Positions 24,211-38,300 of a stretch of 64,000 bases of DNA are shown piece after piece. The notes beneath the pieces were generated by a model. It was given only the letters and a program-made list of their open reading frames with translations. It did not search any database and had not been told where the DNA came from. The first letter of the stretch is position 1. Every line of letters begins with the position of its first letter. Source of the stretch: Theobroma cacao (Eukaryota > Streptophyta > Magnoliopsida > Malvales > Malvaceae); assembly GCF_000208745.1 (NCBI RefSeq), contig NC_030855.1, forward strand, positions 16,685,723 to 16,749,722, given 5' to 3'. Both the position numbers and the translations under genes were made by a program.

Positions 24211-26210
24211 AAAACATATATATATATATACATAAAAGAGTGGCATATCTCTTTATTGACTTGTAATTTATGAGGGGTTTGTTTTTTGTTTTTCGTGTAG
24301 ATTGTTTCATAAACTAATTAGTCAAATATTTTAATATACATTGATTTTACATTTTTAATATAAAAATGTGATTGCATAAAGTTTTCTTTGGACAAATGGT
24401 TTAAATTAATTCTTTTCAAAAATGAAAGTATTTAGAAGTTCTACATTCCGATATCTCAAGGTGATAGTATATATTTATGTTTAAGATTAACAATTTCAAA
24501 TAGAGCAAGTCAACAATTGGTTTCAATCTTGCATGCTAGGGTTTTCTTAAAATTTGTAAGGCTAGTCTTTAGAGAAATTTATGTGTAGTTTACTTGATGG
24601 GAGCATTACAGAAACCAAGAAACATATCAACATTCAAGAATTGACAAACGAGAAGGAGATATTGTAAATATTTAATAAAATTTCTATGACATGCAAGCAT
24701 TCATTACACAAATTCTTAATCACCATCCATTCATTCGTTGCAGAAACTACAACATAAAGATGCAAACAGTATCAGAAATAACACAAGTAAGAAATTACCA
24801 TAGGGATAGGGATGCTTGGTTGACGGTTGGGTAGGGTGGGTTAGCGATGGGGGAAAGTGGGTAGGCAGTAGAGATGCTTAAGGGGTCGGGGGTGAAGAGA
24901 GAGAGAGAAGCGACAATGGGAAAATGGGAGAAACCCGATCAGACTATTAATATATTCAATTTATCGATAAAAATTGTATCGATATTTTAAAATTAAATTA
25001 TTAATAGAAGAATTGTCGTTTTGTCAGCAATGTGGGATACATATGGACACTCAATTATGTTGATAATTACGTGGTTAAATTCCATCAAAGATAAACAATA
25101 TCGACGGAGGTGGTTGGTAGGCATTCTTTGCACGTTTTCTTATCATTATGCCCCAATCATTTATTGACCACACATTGACGAATTAATCAATAAATTTTGC
25201 ATACTTTTTGTCATTATTTTGTCGATATTTTATTAATCATAATATGATTAAAAAGTGGTTGATAATTCATCGACATTTGTCAACAAAAAGTAATTGACGA
25301 ATTATTTTTCGTCGATAAAAGTCTCTTTTTTTATAGTGTCAGGTAATTGACAATGTTATTACTAAATTTAGTCATCGATGAATTGATATGGTGGTGTTAA
25401 CAATTGGATCAACATGTTACATGTTCGAAGTGTTGCAACTTATGGAATTGAAACATTATATGCAATTTAATCATTAACCTCTCGAATTTGCATTTTGACA
25501 ATTTTACTTGGTTGTTTGCATGTTGAGTACAATATCGGGTGGTTGGTGCTACCAGAATTGGTGATAGGAAAATAAAAATATTATTATTCTTTTATTTTAA
25601 AGGTTCAAGTTTAAAATTTAATTTTTTTTATTTATTAAAAATACATATAGATAAAAGAAGAAAATAGAAAAAAAGAAAAAAAAATACAAAAGTGATTGTT
25701 AGAAAAAGGAAAAGAACAAAAGAGATTGTTTTTGCCACGTGTGACGTGACAAAAGAATTCAACTTCAATGTCATATCATACCCAAATTAACATCTTAATG
25801 CTACAAATACCCATGGAGCATGCTTAGGTCGGCTTGAACGAGGATCACTTAAGTTGAAATCTTGAAGAGTTAGCCCAATCTCAGTCATAGACTTATTTTA
25901 CGTTACTAAAAATTAAAATAAAAAATATTTTTATATTAGTGTTTATTATTTTTATAATATCCACTTGAAGTAAATTATAATAAAATCTCAATATTTATCC
26001 AATAAGATAATGTTTTTAAGTTGAGTCAAGATTGAGCTGAACAATATTTAATTAAAAAATAGTCGATGCTATCAATTTTTTTTTTCATTGGTTGTAATTT
26101 AAATTTAAAATTTAAAATATAAAATAGAGGGACTGCATTTTCATACTCGAAAAAAATTAGTTACAATTAGGATGCTTGTCAAACGACAGCGTCTCTGAAA
26201 ATAAGCCCTG
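24211..26210. other. Intergenic, with one possible CACTA-type transposon end
   Basis: No gene was recognised. At 25327-25339 the plus strand reads TTTTTTTATAGTG. On the minus strand this is CACTATAAAAAAA followed by subterminal repeats of the TCGACG/CGTCGAT type (25180-25325), a pattern seen at the ends of plant CACTA elements. The other end was not found. The rest is AT-rich. Confidence 0.4.
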
Positions 26211-26229
26211 TACTACATGGGAGCGCAAT

Positions 26230-26239
26230 GGCGGGAAAA
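26230..26239 (-). promoter_or_regulatory. E2F-type site upstream of RTEL1
   Basis: Plus strand GGCGGGAAAA is minus strand TTTTCCCGCC, which contains TTTCCCGC and so fits the plant E2F consensus TTTSSCGC. It lies about 130 bp before the RTEL1 start codon. E2F sites are common in S-phase and DNA-repair genes, which suits this helicase. The functional role is inferred. Confidence 0.6.
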
Positions 26240-26260
26240 TCCAGCTGACATTTGTTTCCC

Positions 26261-26269
26261 TAGGGTTTA
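26261..26269 (-). promoter_or_regulatory. Telo-box upstream of RTEL1
   Basis: TAGGGTTTA (minus TAAACCCTA) matches the plant telo-box core AAACCCTA. It sits 22 bp downstream of the E2F-type site and about 97 bp before the start codon. In plants telo-boxes occur in proximal promoters and 5' leaders of genes expressed in dividing cells. Confidence 0.55.
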
Positions 26270-26365
26270 CTTACAAAGTTCCCGTTTCTCAATCCAGACA
26301 ATAAACCGAAGGCAAAATACCACCATTTTCTTTCATTCCCTTTCTCCGAATCCATACAGAAAAAG

Positions 26366-29300
26366 ATGCCAACATACAAATTACGGGGAATCGATGTTGA
26401 TTTTCCATTTGAGGCCTATGATTGCCAACTTGTTTACATGGAGAAAGTTATTGAAGCTCTCCAAAAGGTCTGTCTGCTTAAATTTTGTATTATTTTTTTT
26501 TCATTTAGTGATAAAGTTTTATCTTTTAGTCTGAGTAATGGAGTTGAATCTAATGAACAGTGCTTCATTCTTTTTCAATTTTTTCATTTTTATTTTTTTG
26601 AAAAATAAATAAATATCGTATTTTTAGTTTATTGAAATTAATGAACTGTTCAGTTTTCTTAGAAATATGTCCAAGGAAAATAAAATTTTGATGCAGTTTT
26701 TTGAAATTTGGCATGTAATTGAGGGACGTTTTGGTAGTTGTTGCTTATGATTTTGGCGTAATTTTGAGTTGGATATCGCTGTTGGATGAACATGTTCTGA
26801 GTTCAGCTTTTATGCTATTAAGCTATGGGCAGTATGAATTTTGTTAATTAAAGGGGTGTTCTATTTATTCTTTCATGTGGCAGAGGTGTAACGCTCTTTT
26901 GGAGAGTCCTACTGGAACTGGGAAAACCTTATGTCTTCTCTGTGCTACATTGGCCTGGAGGAAGAGTTTGGGTGGTTTTTCAACTGGGAGTAGTCAAATA
27001 AAAAGTCTATTTTCTGGGAGCCAATCTGATGTGGGATCATCGAAATCTCAGCCTGGCAACCTTCCAACTATTGTCTATACCTCACGTACTCACAGCCAAC
27101 TCCGGCAAGTTGTTCAAGAGTTGAGAAGAAGCAACTACAGGTCAGAGTTGATCGTCTAATTGTAGCATAATACATGATTTAATTTTGTCATTACTGGCTT
27201 ATCATTCCATCTTTGTTATGCATGATTTTGCTGTAGTGAGGGTGATTAATATGTCTTATGAGAAATGTTTACATCACTAGTTAATTACATTATCTTAGAC
27301 TTGTTCCATGTTGCTTGGTCTTGTCATTACCCATGTTGGATTAGATTCTGACACTCAATCTGGGTGTGAATATGAGGTATGACCCTCCAAATTTAAGGGA
27401 AAATGGAAAGTGCATGTGTTGGACACAAACTCATGTTTGACATTAACTGCTGAGTCCAAGCAAGTTGAGTTTTGTTTTTTCTTCAAAAGTAGATGCATTT
27501 AGTTGTGAAGAAGAGGGATACTTTTCTTCAGTTTAGCTGTCTCAGTTGTGAATATGATGGAGATGCATGGTAGGCTTAAATCTGTTGATTGGCTTAATAT
27601 GTCTGATTTGGCAAAAGAAAAATCCATCTTCCTGGAAGACTTTTGTCTGATCCTGTAAGCCAGAGCCTAGCAAGGATGTTTATGAGCCGAGAACTACTTC
27701 TTGCCCTTCTCTTTAATAGTTTTTTTATGGATGCAGGATTGTTATCTAATGTCTATTTTGACAAGAAAAAAAGTGGAACCTTGAGTTGATATAAGATGCT
27801 TCAAAGTTGAGCAATCATAAAACTCTATCAAGCCATATGTTCAAAAGCTCATTCAAGTTGGGGATAGATCTTCTGATACTTGGCTTCTTTAAGAAATGGG
27901 TTTCCTGTTGCCGCTTGAGCTTTGTTTAATTACTAAGCCAAGTTGGAGCTGTCTGGAGGGCTGAGCAGTGGGTGGTTGAAACCGCCCAACTGATCGTTTC
28001 CAATGGTTTTTGGCTGGAACAGTTTTGTTAATTGGCTCCGGTTGAGGTTTTGGTTGAGGAGGTTGATCAGCTCATTCGTCGGTGAGGAAACCTTCCCCCG
28101 TCACTGATCGAAAAACCGACCCTATTTTTTTAAATTATATATGGGGCAGAAATTACATATCTAACTCTCATTAATGCCAAACCCCCCCTCCTTCAGATTT
28201 CCCCCCAGCTACAGCCTGCTCCCCACAGATAGAAACCGTAAGCTAAAACTAACCCTCACTCCCTTAGCTCAGTTCCTCTCCCTGACGGCTCCACAACCAT
28301 AAGTTAATTTATTGTTTTTACTAAAAAATAAATTATATGGGCTGGGCAACCTTTTTTCACCTTGGAATTGGGCTGGTTTGGGTCAGATGGGCTACCAATT
28401 TTTCAGCTTGGGCCTTGGGCCATTAAGCCCAAACCCATCTAACCGACTGACCGTGGTTGGTCACGGTTTGGTCGGTTCCCTCACTTGCATTGGTTGATGG
28501 CAGTTGGTCCCCCCACCCTGGTCGGCTTGGTTGGTTGTGGCCTCCTTCACGACCAAAACTGACTGCTCTGACCTATGCTCAGCCCTAGCTGTTTGAACTA
28601 TTTTATTAATTTGCAATCTGAATTGAGTTACTTTGGAGTATATAAAAACCTGCTGTATTTCTAGAAAATCTTATCACTATATGTTTTAACTTGAATCATT
28701 CTTAAATTTATCTACAATCTGCTACGTTGTTTTGTTTTTTTGATCAGTATGCATCTGAAAGTTTGCTTGTCTAGAAACAGATAAACACCATTTGAATATC
28801 TTGTATTCGCTTCTTTAATATGGCAAAAATTTGCTTGCCTTTTATCAAAAGAAAGAGAAAGATGAAGATACTGCAGATTTCTAACCTTTTGGTGTGATAT
28901 ATCATATTTGAGGGAACTTTTGAGTCTTGTTGTCAGTCGTTGTCACAATAAGTTCTTAACCATGAGAATCAAATGCTTGAACAATAAAGAATCTTCAGAG
29001 GTATTATTAGACAATTAATCATTTTGATGTTTTCATGAACTCAATACTTTGGCTTTTGAACTTTGGATTATGACTTTCCGAACACTAGAGGATAATACAG
29101 GCCCAAGATGGTAGTTTTGGGATCACGGGAGCAATTGTGCATACATGATGAAGTGAGCTTACTTCACGGGAAAGCTCAGACAAATGCCTGCCGTGCCCTC
29201 TGCAGAAAGCGTCAGAAGCGTCATTGCACACATTTTCCTCGTGTTGCTGGTAATTGAACTATACTTTTCAGCATAGATTCATTAGACATGCACAGGCCAA

Positions 29301-32300
29301 TGCACAGAATGTATCAGAGTCTATAGATTATTCTGTTTTAATTTCAACTTTGACTCTGAGTGGATGCCAACTTTTCTCATATACAGACTGGCAACAATTA
29401 TGCCTACTAAAGAGGCTTAAAGTAATTTATATATATGAAAAAGAAGCAAAAGGGAAGGAGGTGGATTTTGATTTAGGCTTTAGAGTGTATACCAATTATT
29501 ACTTAATGCTGTGTATGGTTTTTAAAGTTTTATATTTCATATTTGAATGTTGTCCAATCCCTAAGAAGAAAGTAAGCAATGCCTATCGATTTTGATTCGT
29601 CTAGGTAATGCAGAAATGGATTAAATTTCTGCTTGATTTGTCTCTTCAATTTTATTTACATGATGATGGTCATTCTGATATGGACAACATGGAAGGGTTT
29701 AGATAGTGTTGTATTCTGGTCTTCTGGACTATACTTTTCATATTGTGTCCGGTGAATTGAGCAACCATCTCTACAATTTCATTTTTGAAGTTCTAGTTTA
29801 GAAATATTTCAGGTGCATCTGGTGTTAATTATTGTTGTGCTTTTATTGTAGAATATATGAAGAACAACCCTCATATTGGAGATGAACCTCTTGACATAGA
29901 GGACTTGGTGAATATTGGAAGAAGATTTGGGCCGTAGGTTTCTGCAGTAGTGTTCTCTTTCCATACTTCATATGGTTGTCTTTTTGAAATGCATGTCTTG
30001 TTCTAGAGGCCCCATTGTTAACGTTGCTATTGTTGATGATATTTGCTTGTGAATTTATTTATTACTTTTTTCTTGTAGATGCCCATATTATGTGTCACGA
30101 GAGCTCCACAAGGTTGTTGATATTTTATTTGCACCTTACAACTATCTTATAGATCGTGACTATAGAAGATCTCTTAACCTTGAGTGGCACAACAGCGTAC
30201 TGATATTTGATGAAGCTCACAACCTGGTAAGGAAAAAATATGAAATTTGTGACTGGAACTTATGTGTAAATTTTGAAGAGAACACATGGTGTTACAGAAG
30301 CTTAACTACTGATTTTATGGGAATACGATGCAGGAAGGCATATGTGCTGATGCAGCCTCTTTTGACTTGTCTTCTGGACTTCTGACGGCATGCATTTCTG
30401 AAGCGAAAAATTGTGTTGACCTAGCTGTTGCGAGGCGAGAAGAATCAAATGATAAATCAAGGAATCCAGATAACTTTGCAATCTTGAGAGGTAATTAAAT
30501 TGGTACATTGAGAATGCACCTATGTTGCTCTTCTTACAAATACATTTGCATGCATCTAATTACTACCTTTCAGTATTTTCAAATGCAATTAGTTGTTCTG
30601 GAATGAGTTTGTGTTTTTCCTCCTTTGTTAAGTAAGCTTTGATTTTTTAAGTTAAAGGTTTTATGCTTCTAGAAATACTTTAAGTCCCTTTGCTGGTAGC
30701 TTCAACTTAATTGTGTTTCTAATTGTCATCACCAGATTCTATATCTATCTATCTATACACACACAAACACACACACATCAGCACCAGATATATCTTTAGG
30801 GCTAAACTCTGCATATTTTGCAGCTCTTCTTTTGAAACTTCAGAAGCGAATTGCTGAAGTTCCCATTGAATCCAAGGAACTTGGATTTACCAAGCCTGGG
30901 CCTTACATTTATGAGCTACTTGCTGATCTCAATATCACTCATGACACTGCTTCTAAACTTATTGATATAATTGAGGAAGCTGCCGTGTTGCTTGAGGAAG
31001 ATAAGCAGCAGGATACAAAGGGAAGTGGCTGCAGGCTGGAAAGCATTGGTAACATCCTTAAAAGTATTTTCAGAGATAAGGGCAATAATCATGCTGATTA
31101 TTATCGTGTAAGCTTGCAACTCAATGCTTTGAATTAATAGTCACGATAGAGTGGAGCTTGTCATTCGCATTGCCCTTTTTTATATTGGCGTTGTTTCCAT
31201 ATTATTCATGCCTATACTAGGCATCTGCAATTTTAACTTTTTTCTGTTTATTTCAGGTTCATGTGCAAGAGGCTGAGGTAAATGCTACAGATATCTTCAG
31301 AGGTAACTCAGAGGCCAAATTATTGGAATTTATTTTTGCTCTTTTATTTGTTCTATATGTATATTTCCCTGAGTGCTTGATTCAACCTACTTCTTTATTA
31401 AACCATGTTTACATTGTTAAAATATCATTCTGATTCTTTGGTTGTCAGGTGTGAATATATGACAATGGGTATAATGAAAACTACCTTTTTAGAAGCCTCA
31501 TGAAGAATATTCATTTTGTTAAGAAATACATAAAGAAATAAGGTCTTTTTCTTTTTGTTTTCCTAATATAAATGAAGCACTGACTGGGACACAGCATGGA
31601 TTTAGCAAAAACAAACAACAATATTTTGAAAAAGAACTAGTGTTTATTAGTGTATGCATGTGATTTTAGTGGCAACATGTTGGAGGAGCTAACAGTATTT
31701 TGGTTGTTGGATCTTTTTGTTAGTAACAAGGTTGTTGGTATTGCCTTCTATCTTATTCAAAACCATGCTTATTATGCTCGTGTAGAATAGAGAAAATATT
31801 TGGTTACAAGATGAGGACTTTCCACCTTCCTGCCTGCTATATACCAAAATGAGCAGATAAAAGTAGCAAGACTTGTGTGTATTGAAAGGTGCACTATAAG
31901 TTCACATTCTTTCTTGCTGTAAAGTTTATCTTAAAATTTATACGGTTTTTACAAAAACATAATCCGTAGTTTTCCTTTTTCTAGTCTGAATTTATTCTAC
32001 TTTATGACAATAATTGATGTACTTCATATGGCTTTTTTAGTACAATAAAAGCAGATTAGGGAGGCATAAGGTTCTATTCCTGGAAACTAGCTGGCCACTG
32101 TGATCTTTCGATATGTCTCCTTGTAAAACTATATTATCTTTTTGTCTATTTGTGTTTGGCAGGTAAGACATCCAGGATACTCAGTTGGTGGTGCTTCAAT
32201 CCAGGAATTGCTATGCAAGAGTTCTCCAAAATGGGTGTTGCATCTATTGTGTTGACATCTGGTACATTATCTCCCTTGGATTCATTTGCACAAGAATTGA

Positions 32301-35300
32301 AATTGTAAGTTGCACAGATTCATTTTTTCCACATCTGTTATGCTACGGTTTTCTTGAATATTAATTACTAAAGAGAGAATTTGTTTGCTGGGAATCAGAG
32401 ATTTTCCTGTTCGGTTGGAAAATCCTCATGTAATATCCTCAGATCAGATATGGGCAGGAGTTGTCCCACTTGGTCCATCAGGTCGCTCCTTCAATTCATC
32501 TTACCGGAATCGTGATTCTCCAGAATACAAACAAGAACTTGGGAATGCTATTGGTATGTGAATATTATAATTGGTGAGAGTTTGGTGTGCTGATGTTAAA
32601 ACAATTAGTGTTAGACCACTAATTGCTTCATAGCTTTTCAATATGAAATGAGTAATATGATTACTTATTGATGGTAGAAGGGCTATTGCTTCTCTGCAAC
32701 TTGATCATGTTATTGCAGTAGATAGAAATCATTGGATGTAAACTTATTATAAATAGAGATAGGGGCAGGTCACTGTTATTTCAATAAAATATGCTATGGG
32801 AATTGCCTGGTCATTGTTATATGAACACTTATTTGGATAAAATGTGCTGGGTAGACGTATTGAAATGATCTAGACTTTGTAGAAGAAAGAACACATTGTA
32901 TAAATGAGCCAAAACCAATTATGGTCTAATGCCCTGAATTAAGTGTGCTTTCTAAATTTCTTCATAAAAAAAAAAAAAAGGTGGTTCACAATTTTTAACA
33001 ACCTTAGGCTTGAGGCAGTATGCTCAAGTTGTGCAGAAACTTATAGCCTATGCTTCAATTTATGACAATTGGCAATGTAAAGGTTTTTGTATTTGCCTCA
33101 TTAGTCACAATGTTTTATTAACAATGTTGTTTTTTTTTTTTAATTCTTTCCAGTCAATTTTGCTCGAATTGTACCTGATGGACTGCTTGTTTTCTTTCCA
33201 TCTTACTACCTTTTGGACCAGTGCATTAGTTATTGGAAAAACATGGTAAGACCTTGAAACAAGCTTAGTGGAGAAGGGGAAGTGAAGTCCATTACTCTTA
33301 GCTCCATAAAAATATATCTTCTTTCTCCTTACAGGGTAATGCAAATTCAAGTACAGTATGGGAAAGAATATGCAAATTTAAGAAACCTGTTATTGAACCT
33401 AGGCAATCTTCACTGTTTCCTCTGGCAATTGAGGTAGCAGATACATGAAAAATTTAGTTAGTATTTTTTAATATTTAAACATAATCAAGGACTTCATAGC
33501 AGATAACTAGTCTGTTTTCTACGGCAGGACTATATGAGTAAATTGAAGGACACTTCAACATCCGGTGCAGTATTTTTTGCTGTTTGTCGTGGCAAGGTAT
33601 GCTATCATTTAACTTTAAAGCAAAACTTTTGTTCTTGCACTCTGCTAGACTTATACATGTGACATGTCTGATGGTGACAGAAAAGAACTGTAGAGATCTT
33701 CGGCTACTTTCAGCTATAAATTGTGATTATGGAAGGTTGTTTGAGGGTTTTAGTGATACAGCTTTACAAGCTTCTCTTACATGCTTCTTGTGTAGTAGGA
33801 TTTTACTTTCTTTTATCAAACAGCAAACACCAGTTTTTTATAAGGCCTGGAGTCGAGTGATATGTGATTGTTGACTCTGGTGCTGGCTCCAAGAAGGTAA
33901 ATAGCTGTGTTATAAAAGTTCCAAAAATATTTATGTAGCACTCTGTCTGGTTTCTCATCCCTGAGAAGACCATTTTTGTATTGTTATGAGATGCAGGATT
34001 TTAGCGAAATTAACCTATTATTCATCACCTCCAAAATATGTGAATGAGTTTTTGCACCTTGTGTACGTTACAAAACCTTGGAATAACTCATGGAGTAATT
34101 TTCTTGCAATCCTGAACTTTATCTTTATTTATACTCATGCACGCTTCCAGATTCATTAGATCTGTATAAACAGTGCTATTTGTGGTAGTAATTGATAATA
34201 AAAGCAGTGACTCAGGCAGCAGATCTTGCTAGTGTCAGGGTCTACATGGCTGCAAGTCTTCACCAGTGGTGTCTTGCGGGGTTTTTTCTCAAAGGCTTTT
34301 TGTTTGAACTATACAAGTTGTTTGATTCACAGTAGTGCCTAATTTTCTTTCTGAAGTTCAGCCTTGTCTACTATGATTGATCTTTTTCTATTTCTTCAGG
34401 TCAGTGAGGGATTAGATTTTGCTGACTATGCTGGAAGGGCTGTAGTCATCACTGGGATGCCATTTGCCACAAGGACAGACCCTAAGGTTTGGTCATCCTT
34501 AGCCCGTTCCCCCAGTTTCATCATTGACAGTTTTCAATTTTTTTGAGCTTCACCTTTTTCTATATTTATAACAATGGAATGAGCATTATATAACGAATTT
34601 TGGCTATTATAGATGTGTGTGTGAGTGTTTACATGTGATGAATGCAAGTTCTGACAAACAAGCACATACCACATTAGCCTTCTCATTCCCTTTTTGTCTT
34701 TTCCTCGCAAATCTGATAGATGATATGACAGGTTCGTCTCAAACGTGAGTACTTGGACCTACAGACACAATCACCCAGGGAAGGATGTAAGGTGATGCAG
34801 ATATTGCTTGAGGAAAGATGTCTTTCAACCTTTAAGTTTTAAATGTTTTTATTTGTTAAAGTTAACAATTTTCATACTAATTTCTTCAGATGCTTAAGTT
34901 GTTAACTGGAGAAGAGTGGTATAATCAACAAGCATCAAGAGCTGTAAATCAGGCAGTCGGACGTGTTATCCGCCACCGCCAGGATTATGGGGCGATCATC
35001 TTTTGTGATGAAAGGTTTTCTTTTCTATGACCTTTTGATCTGTGATTGACAGTATTTGTCCATGTTGTCGTAAATACTTGAAAATGTAATGTGAACACTT
35101 TTCTCTACATTGTGTTCCCTTCAACTTCTCCTTTGGAAACATTCATTTCTTTTATTGCTTTTCTTTTCCAACTGGGGTTAAAAATGTTCACTTCTCTGCC
35201 TATTATGCATTGATTTAACATTTTACTTAAAGTCCTGTCAGCTCTCCTTAGTTTCAATCCTTTTGTTAAATTTAGCATCATGGTTGCAAACTTTGACATA

Positions 35301-38300
35301 CTTCTTCAGCTTACCTTTATCAGCCTAAGACCTGAGCAGGTAAGAAGGAAAAACTTTCCAAAGGTTGGAAAAATGAAAACTGAGCTCTGAACATGCACAG
35401 TGAGGTTCAGCAAGTATTTTGTTTTGTACGAATCCATCCATTGTTCTGATTGTGAATTGTTTATGAAGTTGCTATATAAGAAGTTTGTGCCTGCAGAATA
35501 TATATTCAACTTTCTTTTGGAGTTGTTCTTTTAGCTGGTTTGCTGGTCTATATATTTTTGATTGTTGTTCACACAAAATTTTGTCACAAGTTCTTTTGGA
35601 CTCAAAGTAGGAATTGTATGGTTGAGGTTCTCAGAAATTTTCAACTGTGAAACCTTGTTCTCATTGACTTTGTCAACTTGTTATCCATTTTCCTTTTATG
35701 GTTACTTTATCTTCTGACATCTTCACAGGTTTGCTCATCCAAATCGTCAGTCTCAAATATCACTTTGGATACAGCCTCATATTAAGGTATAGTTATGGCA
35801 TATGGAACAACCCTTTATCTGAAGCATTCTGCTTATTCCTCTATGCTTTTGCAGTGTTACACCAAATTTGGGGATGTTGTTTTTACGCTGACTCGTTTTT
35901 TCCGAGATGGAGGAAGCCGTAGTCCTACAAAGCTGAAATTTGCAGATCATGAAAAAAAGGGTAAAGTATTATTTAATGACGTTACTGTTGTCATATTTCC
36001 TTGATTTTTATGTCTCTTAATCTTATATACTGTCAAAAATTATTGAGGGAACTGTTCTTTTAGATGAACTTTTTAAGTTTCAGTCATAAAGATCCGAAAT
36101 CTGAAGTTTGTGCTCTGCAGTTTATACTTCATTTTCCACTTCCATTTTTGATAGTGTGGAAAGTTGACTGTATAATTGCGTATGACTGCATGACTCTTCA
36201 TTCTTCTCTTCTGATTTTGACACGATCATCAAAAATGTCTTTCCCCTCCATCTATATGGATCATATAATGCCATTGTGCTTTATTTAGGACCATATCCTG
36301 TGTTGGATCAATAAAGTAAGATCCTTTTCGTTAATTTCTGCACATGTTTTCTTCATTCTTCCCCTCCCCTTCACATGACCATCTTTCATGGAGTCACATC
36401 TGCATACCAACGTGTTAATAGGCCTAAAATTCACTTTTCTAAACCACCTCTAGATTTTAAGATTCAGCTAAATTCCTCTGGTACCATCATTAGCAGTTGA
36501 GTCAACAGTTATCTGGAAACATGATGTAACTTTTGACTAGAATGTGTAACTTTCTTGTGGTTCATGCAAATTCACAGTTATTTTTCTTGCCCTCCATGTT
36601 TTTTGGCTCAAAACCAAAACTAACTTTTCTATTTCTTTATAGGCTTTGGAGGGTTCCATTATTTTTTGATTAGAGCATTTTCAGTCATGCTGTGACCAAT
36701 AATGCCTTCATTAAATTACCTCTGTTTCCTACTTTCATCCAGATCTAAGTCCAAGTTCTGCTACAAAAACAGTTCCAGTTGAGGACATCAAGGAATCTTC
36801 ATCAGGTAGCATACCTTTCTCTTGAGGGTCTTTAACTTTGGTGCATGGTTGGTATTTTAGCCTTCCTTTTTTCCTTGATGCTCTTTTCTCTGATTTTACA
36901 TTTTTCTCACTCTTATCTTAGACCTGACAAAGTAATAATAAGTTCAATTCATTTACTCCAGTGACTTCTTTAGTCATATTACATTTCAGTAGTAATGGGA
37001 ATTATTGGGGAAATTGTATTAATCTTATGCTGCTTACATGCTTAATTTGTTTCTTGCTACATGGGAATTTTTTAAAATGTCAAGTCTCTGAATCTCAATT
37101 CCTAGAGCAACTTTGATCTGGTATTTGTTGTTGCGTCACAAATTACTGCTCAGGCTGATCCTATCCTCTCCGAAACTGGTGTAGGATTGTGGATAGGATA
37201 TGATACAATTGACGAGTAAATTGTCTTTGTTTCTCTCTTATTGTTGGTACATGGATAACAAAAATACACAGCTTATTTTTTACATAATCTGTCCATGTAG
37301 GATATCCAATCTGCTCCATGTCTAGAGGATTATGTAATCTATCCATGTAGAATAACTAATCTGACTAACTTTTCTATCCTTCTAGGAAAAGACTAAAGAT
37401 AATGAAAAATATAGCATTAAACAAGAAATACCCTATTTAATCCTGTGCTATGCACCAAATGAGCTCTATATATCCCGCATTTAACAAATAATTTGTGACA
37501 TGTTCAAATGAGAAATGCTACTGCTTATGGTATATTTCTTTATACAGGAAGTAGAAGAGAGATACAAACTGCTCAGCCTCTAGACAAATCTTACCTGAAA
37601 CTGTTACCTGATTTGGTATCTGTTGTTTTCTACCTCCAATCTTGTCTTTTTGATTAATTTGTGTTTCATCCTTTTCTTTCATGTGAGTTGATTCTTAATA
37701 ATGGTGTTTGCAGTCTACATCAATGGAACAAACTCACTCCGAAGACAAATTGTCTTCTCATTTTGAAGTTAAAAGCAGCAACAACTCAAGCCAGCTGGGA
37801 CGCATTCTTCCTGCCAGTCTCTCATGTTTCACTCCTTGTATGTATATGAAAAAGTTGAAGCGATCAAGTGATCTAATGGTTAATGAGAAAAAGTTGTCAA
37901 TTACTGGGACGGGAAAAATGCAATATCAGAATCATGATGTGATTGATTCGACTGGTGATCTTTTATTGGATAGGCAACAAAGAGAAGAGCAACATTTAGA
38001 GTCTTGTTCTAGCAAGAAACGCAGAGTACTACCCATAGAGCTTGACACGTTGCAGCATGATAAAAGTTCCAATAATTATGCATCAGATGCCCAAAGATCA
38101 GGGCCAAGTGACCTTCCTTTCATAGTCAGTTCAGTGAAACATGAGAAACTACAGATTTCTGGTGCTAGAAGTGCGCTGAATGCTAAAGTTCATTTGCTGC
38201 ATAAGGATGATGGAGCTGCAGGTGTTCACTTTAGTGCTGAACCATGTGGTGCCGAGGAAACTAAAGGTTCTGCCTTTCTGATTCAGGTGAAGTATGTTTG

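Noticed and set aside
30092..30385. Separate 97-codon gene in RTEL1
   Set aside because: It is exon 5 read through intron 5 and out of frame into exon 6. Splicing at 30226/30334 restores the helicase frame.
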